DNA from: Paludibacteraceae bacterium
GTDB taxonomy: Bacteria; Bacteroidota; Bacteroidia; Bacteroidales; Paludibacteraceae
Assembly (NCBI GenBank): GCA_024400115.1
Contig: JAKSNF010000005.1
Coordinates: 1-64,000 of the forward strand
DNA: 64,000 nt
Direction: 5' to 3'
In this document: piece after piece, positions 19,801 through 26,852 of the stretch
How the letters are laid out: every line of letters starts with the position of its first letter
Position numbering within the stretch: position 1 is the stretch's first letter
Translations under genes and position numbers: made by a program
Notes under the pieces: generated by a model
The model's database searches: none
Told to the model about the DNA's origin: nothing
What the model saw: the letters and a program-made list of their open reading frames with translations, nothing else

Positions 19801-20313
19801 CACTTGCAGATTGCTTCCTGCCCGCTCAATGAACTGACGCGTCTGTTCCGAATACTCAGTCACCATATAGCAGAACCATGAACCATCGGCGTGGTCGTAC
19901 CAACGCCCTTGGGTATAATAAGTCTTGTTTTGTCCAAAATTTTCGATACCCGTTGGCCAATAGTCATTATCTCCGCCCGAGATCTTGATACGAGTAATCT
20001 TAATCATATCGTTGTCGTTATCACCATTACGCAAGTATAACTCAAACCAGTCCATGTTGTGGTCATCGCTATTGCTTGTTCGCTCGTCCCACGACATGAA
20101 ACTCCAGGCGATAGTGCCGGGGAAGTCAACGAGGCTTGTTCCGGAGTGCGTAGAACCCCCTGCGCCTTCGTTATGGCTGCCGTTCTCAAACTGCCATGCT
20201 TTATCTACCTTGAAATGGGATACCCATTTGGCATATTTCTCACTGGGTGTCCAACTGGCAAACATCGTTGATGTAGCTAACAAAAATACGATTGAAGAGA
20301 CAATTTTTTTCAT
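10810..20313 (-). CDS. Giant multidomain surface protein (LamG, carboxypeptidase-regulatory-like, BACON-like) with sorting tail
   Basis: 3167 residues with signal peptide (MKKIVSSIVFLLATSTMFAS). By eye the order is: fibronectin-like strands near 310-410; a carboxypeptidase-regulatory-like domain near 640 (GQITYSGNQGVPNVAVSVVG); a LamG/concanavalin-like fold near 690-790 (GDGFDGFIDEIRVWN); and a second regulatory-like domain near 890. Two further LamG-like folds lie near 2140 and 2340 (FEFWYNYQNDG, FECWFRMTQDG), a BACON-like segment near 2620 (NAPAWLVFSETSGIL), and a GWNWISFN module near 2835. The shared tail is NGILYINHNGKTFNAYG. It is most likely an exported adhesin or glycan-binding protein. 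It lies 23 bases behind dnaE, an unusual partner. Three short-repeat tracts are translated within it (11011-11046, 11917-11950, 12763-12805). Confidence 0.8.
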   Translation of the reverse strand: MKKIVSSIVFLLATSTMFASWTPSEKYAKWVSHFKVDKAWQFENGSHNEGAGGSTHSGTSLVDFPGTIAWSFMSWDERTSNSDDHNMDWFELYLRNGDNDNDMIKITRIKISGGDNDYWPTGIENFGQNKTYYTQGRWYDHADGSWFCYMVTEYSEQTRQFIERAGSNLQVRIRTNWDDNHWNTYTKASTVDYSDRQFLPLPNQPSVNNVEWTTHDNKTAVAYTRSIPNGCTFRLRSLYNGKEVFCATSSNTATSATDYTYPLQQTNKPKASEMYATPLTYECYSDKMYEMPQTYYRNCPTRTRTLASQKVTFTAPPFAQVEHFDAKDNNDGTIAVSWKTTPCTGSMYDNSPIRVEYATDADFTQNLKKELVDYVATKSDPYKIYIPFDERDNDSITYHFRAYRDNASPNDAIFDAVRQATVNTNYVCLSALDYSINDHYQPVLKWKFKSGVCTSKMQLQIHFASMTRTLEMTDAIISDSLVIDDALATCEPITFTVKIVEGTKVLGEEKKVTLVIPNDMRGVIASYSVSKGFYNDRVQLRWKIDAEQYNFKYFQVSRKELNTKDEPVILGTIDFKNGVLDYAFEDVTCVPGAYYEYRIIGYSACEDQVKEAARTSSVGFAQPYGVVSGQITYSGNQGVPNVAVSVVGENARRSRSLRFSTLNNASLTIPKPLWEQMVNECGTIEFFQAEQGPFKHIAYTYDKDSLTVYEDGQVVSQSAITTRPFADGFTFGGDGFDGFIDEIRVWNICRSQAQIQRTMNTYLNGSEQGLTGYYRCDDEVEGELFDISRRGTTFNEHHLQMHGIVPDQDHVPSPEQLALKAYTDKNGNYLINNVPYTVGGSLYNVTPILGVHEFSPSSRPLFFNQDAATHNSIDFTDQSSFTVTGKVTYVNTDYPVKGCQFSVDGQLCTRDGNIIESDEEGNYAIQVPIGQHQITIKKEGHTFVNNGSYPADPNGVGLKQLFDAPRNNLAFYDNTTVLVVGRVAGGEDEAKKAHGCGVGVANIGQARITITPPEDIYNLNLSETDSRLFECPDSLLCHSQATTKKKNGGDAHSVTIVTDANTGEFAVALPPIDFEISDIQITKNPAIQFDLGQMENLNLGSCNIRETKTDTLYSDSVNYKTVTYLQKLDAIYLAQPQLTLTQTNNRHGAFGEQTYYITLPSGQVDTIPLYTIEAQEPVYTLDVPCFIQNKTYAWTINAFETYVNYDGNEPIAYYQPLRNAIVTIENELGDKEVAGEDGYSVDEKGDSSLVVAGQIISLAQNQVLLDSVGQAAYSFMVAEPNIVEPYTYNVNINYETPDHSRVYSWSENGKFKGLIFGARTSGTNFVTDGPDQLLFVLRDPPGGKSYASWSSGESVSTTITTSHEQNRGTDNTELFCLGFAEYIGAGVGIMQFSAITNENNIGSGQIYTGSSLWTNTSNIESTTTQTISTKSEYPFVGTPGDVFIGSGTNRTFGNARKVDLERIQDNPRKYKIVVKDVIATGSVFTTSFNYTTMDIENWVIPNYIKERNALLQYVDPASYSTNYPNFTTEPIYITCLKEGDYGYGTDNSDKTIWGAKATPMDSLGGPSYIMILPSTTPDSVQGYSDEVCHFNNQVNRWKNILANNERSKMFVHHSSSKVDWTAWEESCKKATHVRYYHDKLANPSLDPDERKELEEEVKKNNIDTALYNALDYYTGGWLIENLSLGGGAVVSSSRSRTTGSGDSFHEQDGCRISIKKNTGVHFNTVGVSFENEIYAGYNHNYEENTTKTKVSTVEYTLNINDYEYMSVDVYAAADGFGPIFSTRGGQTYCPYEGEERTKYFEPGEHELHTATVSMEEPQIRAEQTTITDVPIGGKAIYTLTLANTADVDKNYFTWLKLYAAGDHNPLGAQISVDGSLLTDAGRLIKFYPSQPIVKTLVVTQTDLGVLDYDSLAVILSSDCSSFQNADTVWLSAHFVPTCSDVHIRIDNTTINTTTGNKLAVTIDNYDRNFRNFKSIRLQYRQTSENDWHLIREFCANPADTVGGQKTLIDGPAIYYTLEMTDTQFPDGEYEFRAVTACTFGNEEIPNESDIVSVVKDMLRPVALGLPSPINGIYTSDNQIYVDFNKPVQMGRIRDKNISVKGVLNAHDVDGHAVALQIDEACARSEAEYNFNNTNLTFEFWYNYQNDGIILAHASETGLGFILAVTKGRLGVELGNYQQRSQDTIPQNTWCFISIQYEADLDNDGWSTLTAHCAYDSYEVCLFDHIRVPKYDIRSNLLVGGFNQCKMHDLAIWTIDRDWSTSLSERKKRKDSYTDGLLSYWPMDEGEGFEARDIVRGRNLKLPINSWYYNNNNIALAIPASQTVKMDLSECSIPAKEDFVFECWFRMTQDGTLMTLSDSSLSIGFSVNCMLLTINNETKVVTAPGRVVNGAWHHLAINYRHNTLPIFMIDGQILDVTGIEEMPAFASSSIIFSSEESETEVGLDEVRLWNAYIMPQNITLNRRNELKGDEAGLVAYYPMEKDTVDEALQPIKLLSLEDRVSQHSLLLYSSTPLPTSTTSPALTKQRPVEEVKHTYTPSAQRLVINITEPAARIEGCTLEFEVTDLVDEHGNYSTPIHWTTYVNRNQLLWGEEMMKVTKTALKDTTVTISIANNSGKVENWYILNAPAWLVFSETSGILQPLQKKELTATIQASLAIGNYEQTIYLVGNETVRDPLQLTIRVNGEKPNWTIRPADYEYSMNIIATAMINNAVADDSEDLVAAFIGNELAGLGSPRLYSSYGRHYIMMNIYANLTQAEKDSINYGLSLSKPVTFKYWDASTGLIYSNIQITLPSTNHQTPNTLNFMGGKLIGSMEDPIHLKAGHISEQTLQLQKGWNWISFNVLPDEVNINSVLKDMIGDITIIKSFTEFAQLSAIRDSLQGSLKVIDCFKGYKLNVSKPYTKTVTGNIINPVYYGIPLKGNNSWSWIGYLPQMSLDINTALAGINPTKGDVIKAQTDFATWDGFQWVGPLQFLSPGNAYLYCNTGTEDMTLYYPSIARNAAPIINSSISPTGNHSAKRFNSQFTPVDPGKYPGNMTVTAVVLDGDQVVTNAEVGIFAGDECRASAFAEEGLWFLTIPGDKTELLTIKVATDNSPSTIHQSPNTLTYVEDAMIGTIAEPYIIQMGDDSALDSVDGQKSGIESHNTKFIKNGILYINHNGKTFNAYGAEIQ
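11011..11046. repeat. TTTGGTG / GGTGGAT heptamer tract in the giant gene
   Basis: Seven-base units (TTTGGTG, then GGTGGAT repeated) coding SPSTIHQSPNTLT on the minus strand. The same array and peptide pattern recur at 11917-11950. Confidence 0.8.
11917..11950. repeat. TTTGGTG heptamer tract in the giant gene
   Basis: TTTGGTG units followed by GGTGGAT, coding LPSTNHQTPNTLN on the minus strand. It lies at the equivalent place of a repeated domain. Confidence 0.8.
12763..12805. repeat. GTAGAGGA tract in the giant gene
   Basis: Tandem GTAGAGGA units coding LLLYSSTPLPTSTTSP on the minus strand, the same peptide type as in folC. Confidence 0.85.
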
Positions 20314-20336
20314 AATTTATTATTGTGGATGGTGAG

Positions 20337-23300
20337 TTAATCGGCCTTAACGGTTAGCACGCCCTCTTGCTCTTGCAGTTTGAGCCAATGGAAGAATGCC
20401 TTATCCACACTGACGGCATAGGACTGCGAGGTGAAGGTGATGACGTTCTTATGCAGTTCGTCGTAAATCACCATCTTGAGGCGTATATGTCCTTTATGCG
20501 CTTTGATTTGCTCGGTCAGTTCCTCCACAAACTCGGGTTGCACTTGTTCGACAGGGATATTGATGGTCAGTTCGGAGACAAGGTTCTGTTGCACATCCTT
20601 GAGTAGGTCAATCTTCTGCACGCTGAACTCAAACTCCGCCTCGTTGAGTGGTTTGGGTTTGAACCATTGTCGGTTGGCTCCTCGTTGCTGTATATTGCCC
20701 GTCACCATCACGTAGAGGTTGGGTTTGAGCATAGGAGCGCAGGACTTATACGTATCTCCAAAGAGGGTCAGTTTATAACTGCCGGAGTAGTCCTCAATGA
20801 TATAGCGTCCGTAGAGATTGCCCTTCTGCGAGACCGCCTCTTCGGCATTGGTCACGATACCGCCAAAGCGCAGCCCTTGGATACCATCTGTTTGAGAGTT
20901 GAGAGTTGAGAGTTTAGAGTTTAGAGAAGTGTCCTCTGATGTAGCGGCAGCCTTACGTCCTTCGGGCGTGTAGAGCGACTCGTATTGGGCGAGGTCGGCG
21001 GTGGTGACGTTGCATAGTTTGGTCACTTCAAACTCATAGTCGTCCAGCGGGTGGGCGGAGAGGAAGATACCAATGAGTGATTTCTCCATGTTCAGACGCT
21101 CGATGGCGTTCATGCGAGGCACTTGGGGCAGTTCGGGTTTGGATATATCGACGCCGAATCCGCCGTCTAAGTCGCCAAAGAGCGAATTGGCTTGCTGTTG
21201 CTTATCCTGCTGGTACATATTGCCATAGCGCATGAGGGTCTCCATGACCAATTCGCCCTTAGGGGTAGTGCCCACTAACTGTTCGCGATAGAGGTCGAAA
21301 CTGTCGAAGGCTCCTGCTAATGCCATAGACTCCATCGTCTTGCGGTTGCAGGACTGGAGGTTGATACGCTCTACGAAATCGTATATGTCTTTGAACTTAC
21401 CGTTCTTATTGCGCTCGTCTAAGATAGCTTGAACGGCAGCCTCGCCTACACCCTTGATACCACCTAAGCCAAAGCGGATAGCGCCCTCTTTATTGACGGT
21501 GAAATTGAGTTCGGACTCGTTCACGTCGGGTTCGAGAACGGGAATATGCATGGCTTTGCACTCGTCCATGAGTTTGGTAACCTCGGTGATGTCGTCCTTG
21601 GCATCGGTCAGGTTAGCCGCCATGAACTCAGCAGGGTAGTGGGCTTTGAGGTAAGCCGTTTGGTAAGCCACCCACGCGTAGCAGGCGGCGTGCGACTTAT
21701 TGAAGGCATAGGAGGCAAAGGCTTCCCAGTCTTTCCAAATCTTCTCTAACACTTTCTCGTCATGCCCGTTGGCTTTACCGCCCTCAAGGAACTTAGACTT
21801 CATCTTCTGGAGCACGTCCATCTTTTTCTTACCCATAGCTTTACGGAGCATATCACTCTCGCCTCGGGTGAAGTTTGCCAGTTTGCGCGAGAGGAGCATG
21901 ACCTGCTCTTGATAAACGGTGACGCCGTAGGTGTCCTTGAGGATACTCTCCATCTGAGGTATATCGTAGGTGATGGGTTCTTCGCCATGTTTACGGCGAA
22001 TGAAGGACGGGATATACTCCATCGGTCCCGGACGATAGAGGGCGTTCATGGCGATGAGGTCGCCGATGACCGTGGGTTTGAGTTCCTTGAGGTATTTCTG
22101 CATGCCGCCGGACTCAAACTGGAAGACCGCTACCGTGCGTCCTTCTTGGAAGAGTTTGTAGGTCAGTTCGTCCTCCTTGGATATATGGTCAATGTCAACG
22201 TCTATACCGTGGGTGTGCTTGATGTTCTTGAGGCACTCGCGAATGATTGTCAGCGTCTTGAGTCCGAGGAAGTCCATCTTAATCAGTCCGACCGACTCAA
22301 TCACGTGTCCGTCATATTCGGTCACGAGGATACGGCGTTTCTCTTTGGGGTCTTCTACGGACGAAAGGGGTGCGAACTTCGTTAGGTCGTCCGCTCCGAT
22401 GATGATACCGCAGGCGTGGATACCCACTTGACGAACGGTGCCCTCTAATTGCTGGGCATACTCGAGCATGGAACGTATCTCAGGGTCACCGCCGTTGAGC
22501 AGTTGCTTGAGGTCGTCCACGTACTTATAGCAGTTCTTGAGGTTGATCTTGGGTGTCTTGCCTTTCTCGTCCTTGAGGGTATCGGGGAACTTATCGGGTA
22601 TGTAGGCTTTTATCTCGTTGACGCGAGGGAGCGGAACACGTTGTACACGCCCTACGTCTTGGATGGCGGACTTAGCAGCCATCTGACCATAGGTGATGAT
22701 GTGCGCCACGTGAGTTTGACCGTACTTATTGGAAACCCAGTCTATCACTTTGCCTCGTCCGGCATCGTCAAAGTCGGTGTCTATATCGGGTAACGATATA
22801 CGGTCGGGATTGAGGAAACGCTCAAACAGAAGGTCATACTCGAGGGGGTCGAGGTCGGTTATGTGTAAGCAGTAAGCCACTACCGAACCAGCAGCCGAGC
22901 CACGCCCGGGACCTACGCTCACGTCCAGTTCCTCTCGAGCCGCACGAATAAAGTCCATCACGATAAGGAAGTAACCCGGGAAACCCATCGTCTTCATCGT
23001 GTGCAACTCAAAGGCGATACGCTCCTTCAGTACCTCGTCGTTATTGACGCGGTCTTCGCCATAGCGCTTGATAGCTCCCTCATGCACGAGGTGCTGGAGG
23101 TAATCGGCTTCTAACTTAATACGGTAGAGGCGATCTACACCGCCGAGGTGTTCTACTTTCTTGCGGGCGGCGGCTTCGTCCATGATCACTTCGCCTTTCT
23201 CGTTATGGGTGAACTCGTCAAAGAGTTCTTGCTCGGTGAACCGCTTGCGGTAGTCGTCTTCGGTGGCAAACGACTCGGGAATAGGGAACTTAGGCATGAT

Positions 23301-24251
23301 TGGGTCGGAGTCTATGTCATAGACCTCGACCTTATCGACTATCTCTTGTGTGTTCTCTAACGCCTCGGGTATATCGCTGAAGATTGCCGCCATCTCCTCG
23401 GGTGTCTTGAGCCACTCTTGCTTGGTGTAGTGCATTCGATCTACATCGTCCACATAGTGGTTCGTGCTCAGACAGATAAGGCGGTCGTGCGCCTCGGCGT
23501 GCTCCTCTTCTACGAAGTGCACATCGTTGGAGCATATAACCTTAACGCCGTACTTATGGGCGAGTTCGATGAGCACAGGGTTCACCTCTTTTTGGTGCTG
23601 AAAGACGGACTGGTCACCTCCGGGTTTATCCGTTTGGTGTCGCTGTATCTCGATGTAGTAGTCTTCGCCAAACAGGTTCTTAAACCACTGTATCGTCTCC
23701 TCCGCCTCCTTAAACTGTCCTGTCGCCTGTAGCCTGTCGCCTGTAGCCTCTCCGCCTCTCAGTCCCCTCATCACTTTCTGTGCCAGTTCGCCTCCGAGGC
23801 AAGCGGAGCAGCAGATGAGTCCCTCGTGGTATTGTTCGAGCAGTTCTTTGTCTATACGGCAGGTATATTTGAAGGCATCGTCCATGAACGAAAGGGAGAC
23901 GATGCGGCAGAGGTTCTGGTAGCCTTTCTTGTTCTTGGCGAGCAGGATGAGGTGCCAACCCGAGCGGTCAATGATATAGGTCTTACCTTCGGGGGAGATG
24001 GCTTCTTCGTTGGACATAGAGTGCCGTCCGCGGCGGGCGCAGTAGGTCTCGCAACCCACAATCGGTTTGAAGGGTTCTTTGAGCGTCTTGCAATAATCGA
24101 GCAGTTCTTTGATACCGTACATATTACCATGGTCAGTGAGGGCAATAGCGTTCATGCCGGTGCGCAGGCACTTATCCACAAGGTCGGTGACTTTACTCAT
24201 TCCGTCCAAAACGGAATACTGAGAGTGAACATGAAGGTGTGTGAATTTCAT
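20337..24251 (-). CDS. dnaE: DNA polymerase III subunit alpha
   Basis: The ATG at 24251 (MKFTHLHVHSQYSVLDGMSK) gives 1304 residues. The N-terminal PHP domain shows HLHVHSQYS; the palm carries GPGRGSAAGS and PDIDTDFDD with catalytic Asp residues. MNALYRPGPMEYIP, YGVTVYQEQVM and FNKSHAACYAWVAYQTAYLK follow, with an OB fold near the end (RFGGIVTNAEEAV). It is the replicative polymerase. Two repeat-coded inserts are visible: GGEATGDRLQATGQF after KVMRGLR, and [12 protein letters not shown] before TDGIQGLRF, both between domains or in loops. The promoter is 18 bases upstream of the start. Confidence 0.97.
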   Translation of the reverse strand: MKFTHLHVHSQYSVLDGMSKVTDLVDKCLRTGMNAIALTDHGNMYGIKELLDYCKTLKEPFKPIVGCETYCARRGRHSMSNEEAISPEGKTYIIDRSGWHLILLAKNKKGYQNLCRIVSLSFMDDAFKYTCRIDKELLEQYHEGLICCSACLGGELAQKVMRGLRGGEATGDRLQATGQFKEAEETIQWFKNLFGEDYYIEIQRHQTDKPGGDQSVFQHQKEVNPVLIELAHKYGVKVICSNDVHFVEEEHAEAHDRLICLSTNHYVDDVDRMHYTKQEWLKTPEEMAAIFSDIPEALENTQEIVDKVEVYDIDSDPIMPKFPIPESFATEDDYRKRFTEQELFDEFTHNEKGEVIMDEAAARKKVEHLGGVDRLYRIKLEADYLQHLVHEGAIKRYGEDRVNNDEVLKERIAFELHTMKTMGFPGYFLIVMDFIRAAREELDVSVGPGRGSAAGSVVAYCLHITDLDPLEYDLLFERFLNPDRISLPDIDTDFDDAGRGKVIDWVSNKYGQTHVAHIITYGQMAAKSAIQDVGRVQRVPLPRVNEIKAYIPDKFPDTLKDEKGKTPKINLKNCYKYVDDLKQLLNGGDPEIRSMLEYAQQLEGTVRQVGIHACGIIIGADDLTKFAPLSSVEDPKEKRRILVTEYDGHVIESVGLIKMDFLGLKTLTIIRECLKNIKHTHGIDVDIDHISKEDELTYKLFQEGRTVAVFQFESGGMQKYLKELKPTVIGDLIAMNALYRPGPMEYIPSFIRRKHGEEPITYDIPQMESILKDTYGVTVYQEQVMLLSRKLANFTRGESDMLRKAMGKKKMDVLQKMKSKFLEGGKANGHDEKVLEKIWKDWEAFASYAFNKSHAACYAWVAYQTAYLKAHYPAEFMAANLTDAKDDITEVTKLMDECKAMHIPVLEPDVNESELNFTVNKEGAIRFGLGGIKGVGEAAVQAILDERNKNGKFKDIYDFVERINLQSCNRKTMESMALAGAFDSFDLYREQLVGTTPKGELVMETLMRYGNMYQQDKQQQANSLFGDLDGGFGVDISKPELPQVPRMNAIERLNMEKSLIGIFLSAHPLDDYEFEVTKLCNVTTADLAQYESLYTPEGRKAAATSEDTSLNSKLSTLNSQTDGIQGLRFGGIVTNAEEAVSQKGNLYGRYIIEDYSGSYKLTLFGDTYKSCAPMLKPNLYVMVTGNIQQRGANRQWFKPKPLNEAEFEFSVQKIDLLKDVQQNLVSELTINIPVEQVQPEFVEELTEQIKAHKGHIRLKMVIYDELHKNVITFTSQSYAVSVDKAFFHWLKLQEQEGVLTVKAD
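20892..20927. repeat. AGAGTTT heptamer tract in dnaE
   Basis: Units AGAGTTG, AGAGTTT in tandem, coding [12 protein letters not shown] on the minus strand just before the OB-fold domain. Confidence 0.9.
23719..23748. repeat. CCTGTAG heptamer tract in dnaE
   Basis: CCTGTCG CCTGTAG CCTGTCG CCTGTAG CC: four perfect seven-base units, coding ATGDRLQATG on the minus strand. Confidence 0.9.
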
Positions 24252-24268
24252 AATCTGCAAATTTGCTG

Positions 24269-24299
24269 CAAAATTAGTACTTTTTTTTGAATTATGCAA
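24269..24299 (-). promoter_or_regulatory. dnaE promoter
   Basis: Minus strand: TTG, 20 bases with an A8 run, TAATTTTG, then CAGC. It is 18 bases from the dnaE ATG, so the leader is only about a dozen bases. Confidence 0.75.
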
Positions 24300-24411
24300 A
24301 TCTATTTGTTCTTTTGCACAAAAAATGTTTCTTGTTGCTCATATTTCTCTCTCCCCCGCTCGTCGGGACGTCTTGTCGTCCCTTGCCGCGGGGCGCTCCC
24401 TCTCGCTTCTA

Positions 24412-24567
24412 GGTACGGTCTCTTTTTCGTCCGCTCCGATAGCAGTCCCTCGAAAACCGACGCCCCCTGCGTCGCCCCTAACCCCACCGTCCCATCGGTG
24501 GGGGCACTACTGTTTTTACGGGACTCTATCTGTGCTCCGATAGCGCCCTTCAGTCGCTGACCGTACC
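24412..24567 (-). mobile_element. 156-base MITE-like element, copy 1
   Basis: Bounded by the perfect inverted repeat GGTACGGTC / GACCGTACC. Copy 2, in the opposite orientation, is at 29652-29807 with exactly the same length and about 90 percent identity by eye. It contains the internal hairpins CCCCACCG/CGGTGGGG and GACGC/GCGTC. No transposase is coded. About ten flanking bases (CTCTCGCTTNTA) beyond one end are also shared. Confidence 0.7.
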
Positions 24568-24646
24568 GCCCTCTAGCTTTCCTTGTTAAGCGCAGCGCCC
24601 TAGATTGACTATATAGTTTATATTAGGTGTATGCCGAAGCTTATTT

Positions 24647-24832
24647 TATCCGCGTAATTGAGGAGGGCTGGCTTGCAAATTACATGAGGAACCTACCGGA
24701 TTGCTCATCATTTTGCTAGCCTGACCGACGGGCACAGGGCGTGCGCTGCCGCCCGGAATAAGAAGAGTCGGGGTACTTGGGCGATGGAGCGAAATTTGCG
24801 TAATAAGCCGCAAAGCGGCTGAGCGGGAGATA
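24647..24832 (+). repeat. Dispersed intergenic repeat family, copy 1
   Basis: It begins TATCCGCGTAATTGAGGAG, continues through GAGGAACCTACCGGATT, ACCGACGGGCACAGGGCGTG and GCCGCCCGGAATAA, and ends TTTGCGTAAT then GAGCGGGAGATA. The same landmarks in the same order are found in 47851-48023 (inverted) and more loosely in 48027-48232. Confidence 0.55.
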
Positions 24833-24900
24833 TAAGAAAACGAGTGAGCGGGAGGAGACCAAAAAGAACTCCGCTCACACTGCCTTTCAGCCTTCTTCTC

Positions 24901-25020
24901 CGACGGTCACCCGACGGTCACCCGACAGTCACCCGACAGTCACGAGACGGTGAACCGACTGTCATTAGACGGTCACAAGTAGGTCGCAGCACCTTTGCAG
25001 CACCTTTGCAGCACCTATCG
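24901..25020. repeat. Tandem 11-base repeats
   Basis: Several units of CCGACGGTCAC / CCGACAGTCAC with 10-11 base spacing, passing into three units of GCAGCACCTTT. No coding sense. Repeat-number changes would be expected. Confidence 0.75.
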
Positions 25021-25159
25021 CTGTACTGTACCCCTTTCCTTCGGATACAATAAATAAACGTACGATTATTTTTTCATATATGCAAATAAAAAATGCATTT
25101 TTTCTTACTTTTTAAGTAAAAGTGGCTTTTTTGCGCTAAAAATATGTGTTATTTAAACG

Positions 25160-25167
25160 TACCTTTG
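25160..25167 (+). promoter_or_regulatory. -7 box upstream of the 44-residue peptide gene
   Basis: TACCTTTG followed by CAC, 57 bases before the ATG at 25224. A TTG at the usual 19-20 base spacing is not present, so the promoter is weaker or differently spaced. Confidence 0.45.
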
Positions 25168-25223
25168 CACGAAATTTTGTAAATTAAACAAATAGTATAT
25201 ATTAAACACTAATTTTTTAAGTT

Positions 25224-25358
25224 ATGAAACAGTACAATCAACCGGAGACGAAGTTTCTCCAAGTGGTAAACAGCAGTATCATCTGCACAAGTACAGGACC
25301 GGTACAGGCCCCTAAGGGTCAACTCGGTTCAATGCAAAATGCCGAAGGTACATGGTAA
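25224..25358 (+). CDS. 44-residue MKxY-type small peptide
   Basis: Starts MKQYNQPETKFLQVVNSSII and continues CTSTGPVQAPKG to a Trp end. No signal peptide. It sits 29 bases before the FISUMP lipoprotein gene behind a -7 box, so both are likely on one transcript. It shares its start, an early Pro, a V-V/I patch and a following S/T/G-P-V stretch with the peptide at 51945-52085 (SSGPVG), and more loosely with 4539-4658. Function unknown. Confidence 0.6.
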   Translation: MKQYNQPETKFLQVVNSSIICTSTGPVQAPKGQLGSMQNAEGTW

Positions 25359-25387
25359 GTCGTTAATTTAATTAAGGAACACGCAAA

Positions 25388-26734
25388 ATGAAAAAGATGA
25401 TGTATTTCGCAGCTGCGTTGTTAGTGCTCGTAGGCTGCCAAAAGAAAGACAACTCTATCGAGAATACTCCCGATAATTATGGCACAATAACAGGAAAGAT
25501 CGAACTTCCCAAGACACCGAATAAGATTGCTGCCCCCGAAGGCTGGGAAAGTGCAACAGACCCCTTCACTATGGTTTGGGAAGAGGGTGATAAAATCTAT
25601 CTTGGTGGCAATGAATTAGAGATGACTGCTTTAGATGAGGCTTCCGGAATTGCAACTTTCGGTGGTGTTCTATTAGACGAAATGAGCAATTACGGAGTAA
25701 GTTATGGTTATGATAATACCAGTGCTCTTTATTTCCCACTTGTAGCAAAATATGTTGAGGGCAACTATCGTCCTTTTGCAAGAGGTGGTGGTCATAATAG
25801 CGAATTTACCATTAACGAGTTTGGTCCCGTTATCGGTTTGCAACTCAAAGGAACAGATGTGTTAACAAGAATTGAGGTTACAGTTGGCGAAGGAAACGTT
25901 GTTACAATGCCTGATTATGGTGAGAGCCTTGACTTGCAACTAACTTCTGAGGTACAAAAGGTTTATGTTCCCTATTTCTTTATAGGTGAAGATGACATTC
26001 AACCCGCAGACATGACAATCACATTCTACGTGGCAGATGATATGGAAGGCGAAGTTGCCATCATGTCAAAAACCATCGCTCAGGCTAATCTGCCCGAAAA
26101 CGGCAAAGTTACTACCTATCCCACGCTGGAGGTGAAAGCTGCACCGACTTACGAAGCCGTTGACCTTGGCTTGAGTGTTAAATGGGCAACCATGAATGTA
26201 GGTGCTACCACTCCCGAAGACTATGGCGACTATTTCGCTTGGGGAGAGACAAGTCCCAAAGAGGTATATGAATGGATTCCGTATTTTGATTTGGATGAAG
26301 ATTCTGAAGAAACAGACTTTTTCACAAAGTACTATAACGACGGAGGTAAGACGACTCTTGACCTTGAAGACGATGCCGCTCATGTGAATTGGGGCGGCAG
26401 TTGGCGCATGCCGACCAAAGCCGAATTCGAGGAATTGAAAACTAGCTGCGAGTGGGTTTGGCAGGAAGACTACAATAATACAGGAGTGAATGGTTATCTT
26501 GTTAAGAGCAAGGCAGAAGGTAACACAAACTCTATCTTTTTGCCCGCTGCCGGATACTACGACGATTGGTCGCACTGTGTCGGTGACAACGGCTACTACT
26601 GGTCCTCTTCGCTCGACGAGGAATGGTCGGACGAAGCGTACTGCCGCTTCTTAAGTTCGGGCGTCGTGAGTTGGGTCACCACAGGCAGTCGCTACCTCGG
26701 GCACTCCGTGCGCCCGGTCTGCCCTATCAACTAA
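25388..26734 (+). CDS. FISUMP-domain lipoprotein
   Basis: 448 residues with lipobox (LLVLVGCQ, Cys17). The N-terminal 240 residues are a beta-rich surface region without known motifs. The C-terminal 200 residues match the Fibrobacter succinogenes major paralogous domain: VDLGLSVKWATMNVGATTPE, YFAWGETSPK, NWGGSWRMPTKAEFEEL, FLPAAGYYDD, YYWSSS, HSVRPVCP. Such proteins are surface-exposed and of unknown function. It lacks the C-terminal sorting tail, as expected for a lipid-anchored protein. A strong terminator follows at 26776-26806. Confidence 0.85.
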   Translation: MKKMMYFAAALLVLVGCQKKDNSIENTPDNYGTITGKIELPKTPNKIAAPEGWESATDPFTMVWEEGDKIYLGGNELEMTALDEASGIATFGGVLLDEMSNYGVSYGYDNTSALYFPLVAKYVEGNYRPFARGGGHNSEFTINEFGPVIGLQLKGTDVLTRIEVTVGEGNVVTMPDYGESLDLQLTSEVQKVYVPYFFIGEDDIQPADMTITFYVADDMEGEVAIMSKTIAQANLPENGKVTTYPTLEVKAAPTYEAVDLGLSVKWATMNVGATTPEDYGDYFAWGETSPKEVYEWIPYFDLDEDSEETDFFTKYYNDGGKTTLDLEDDAAHVNWGGSWRMPTKAEFEELKTSCEWVWQEDYNNTGVNGYLVKSKAEGNTNSIFLPAAGYYDDWSHCVGDNGYYWSSSLDEEWSDEAYCRFLSSGVVSWVTTGSRYLGHSVRPVCPIN

Positions 26735-26775
26735 TTGGTTAGGAATAATCGTAATCGCTTAGATACTCACAAAGT

Positions 26776-26806
26776 CCCGTTCACGATGGTGAGCGGGATT
26801 TTTTTT
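26776..26806 (+). terminator. Rho-independent terminator after the FISUMP lipoprotein gene
   Basis: CCCGTTCAC, loop GATG, GTGAGCGGG (one G-T pair), then A and a run of eight T. Confidence 0.9.
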
Positions 26807-26852
26807 GTGCCGGATATTCCGAATAGTCCGGAACGCTGCACTATATCGGAGA

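Larger units (their letters stand above)
24252..25223. other. Repeat-rich intergenic block
   Basis: No gene is supported in these 970 bases. They hold, in order, the dnaE promoter, a 156-base element with terminal inverted repeats, a copy of a second dispersed repeat family, an array of 10-11 base tandem repeats, and AT-rich sequence with a minus-facing promoter-like pair (TTG-N20-TACGTTTA, 25055-25085) and a plus -7 box (25160-25167). Short open frames inside are by-products of the repeats. Confidence 0.7.

Noticed and set aside
24302-24560. Open frames on both strands inside the 24.4 kb element, and the counterpart at 29659-29862
   Set aside because: Their similarity follows from the conserved repeat DNA. 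The frames lack promoter fit, signal features and family motifs.
24844-25053. 69-codon plus-strand frame
   Set aside because: It is a translation of the 11-base tandem arrays and nothing else.
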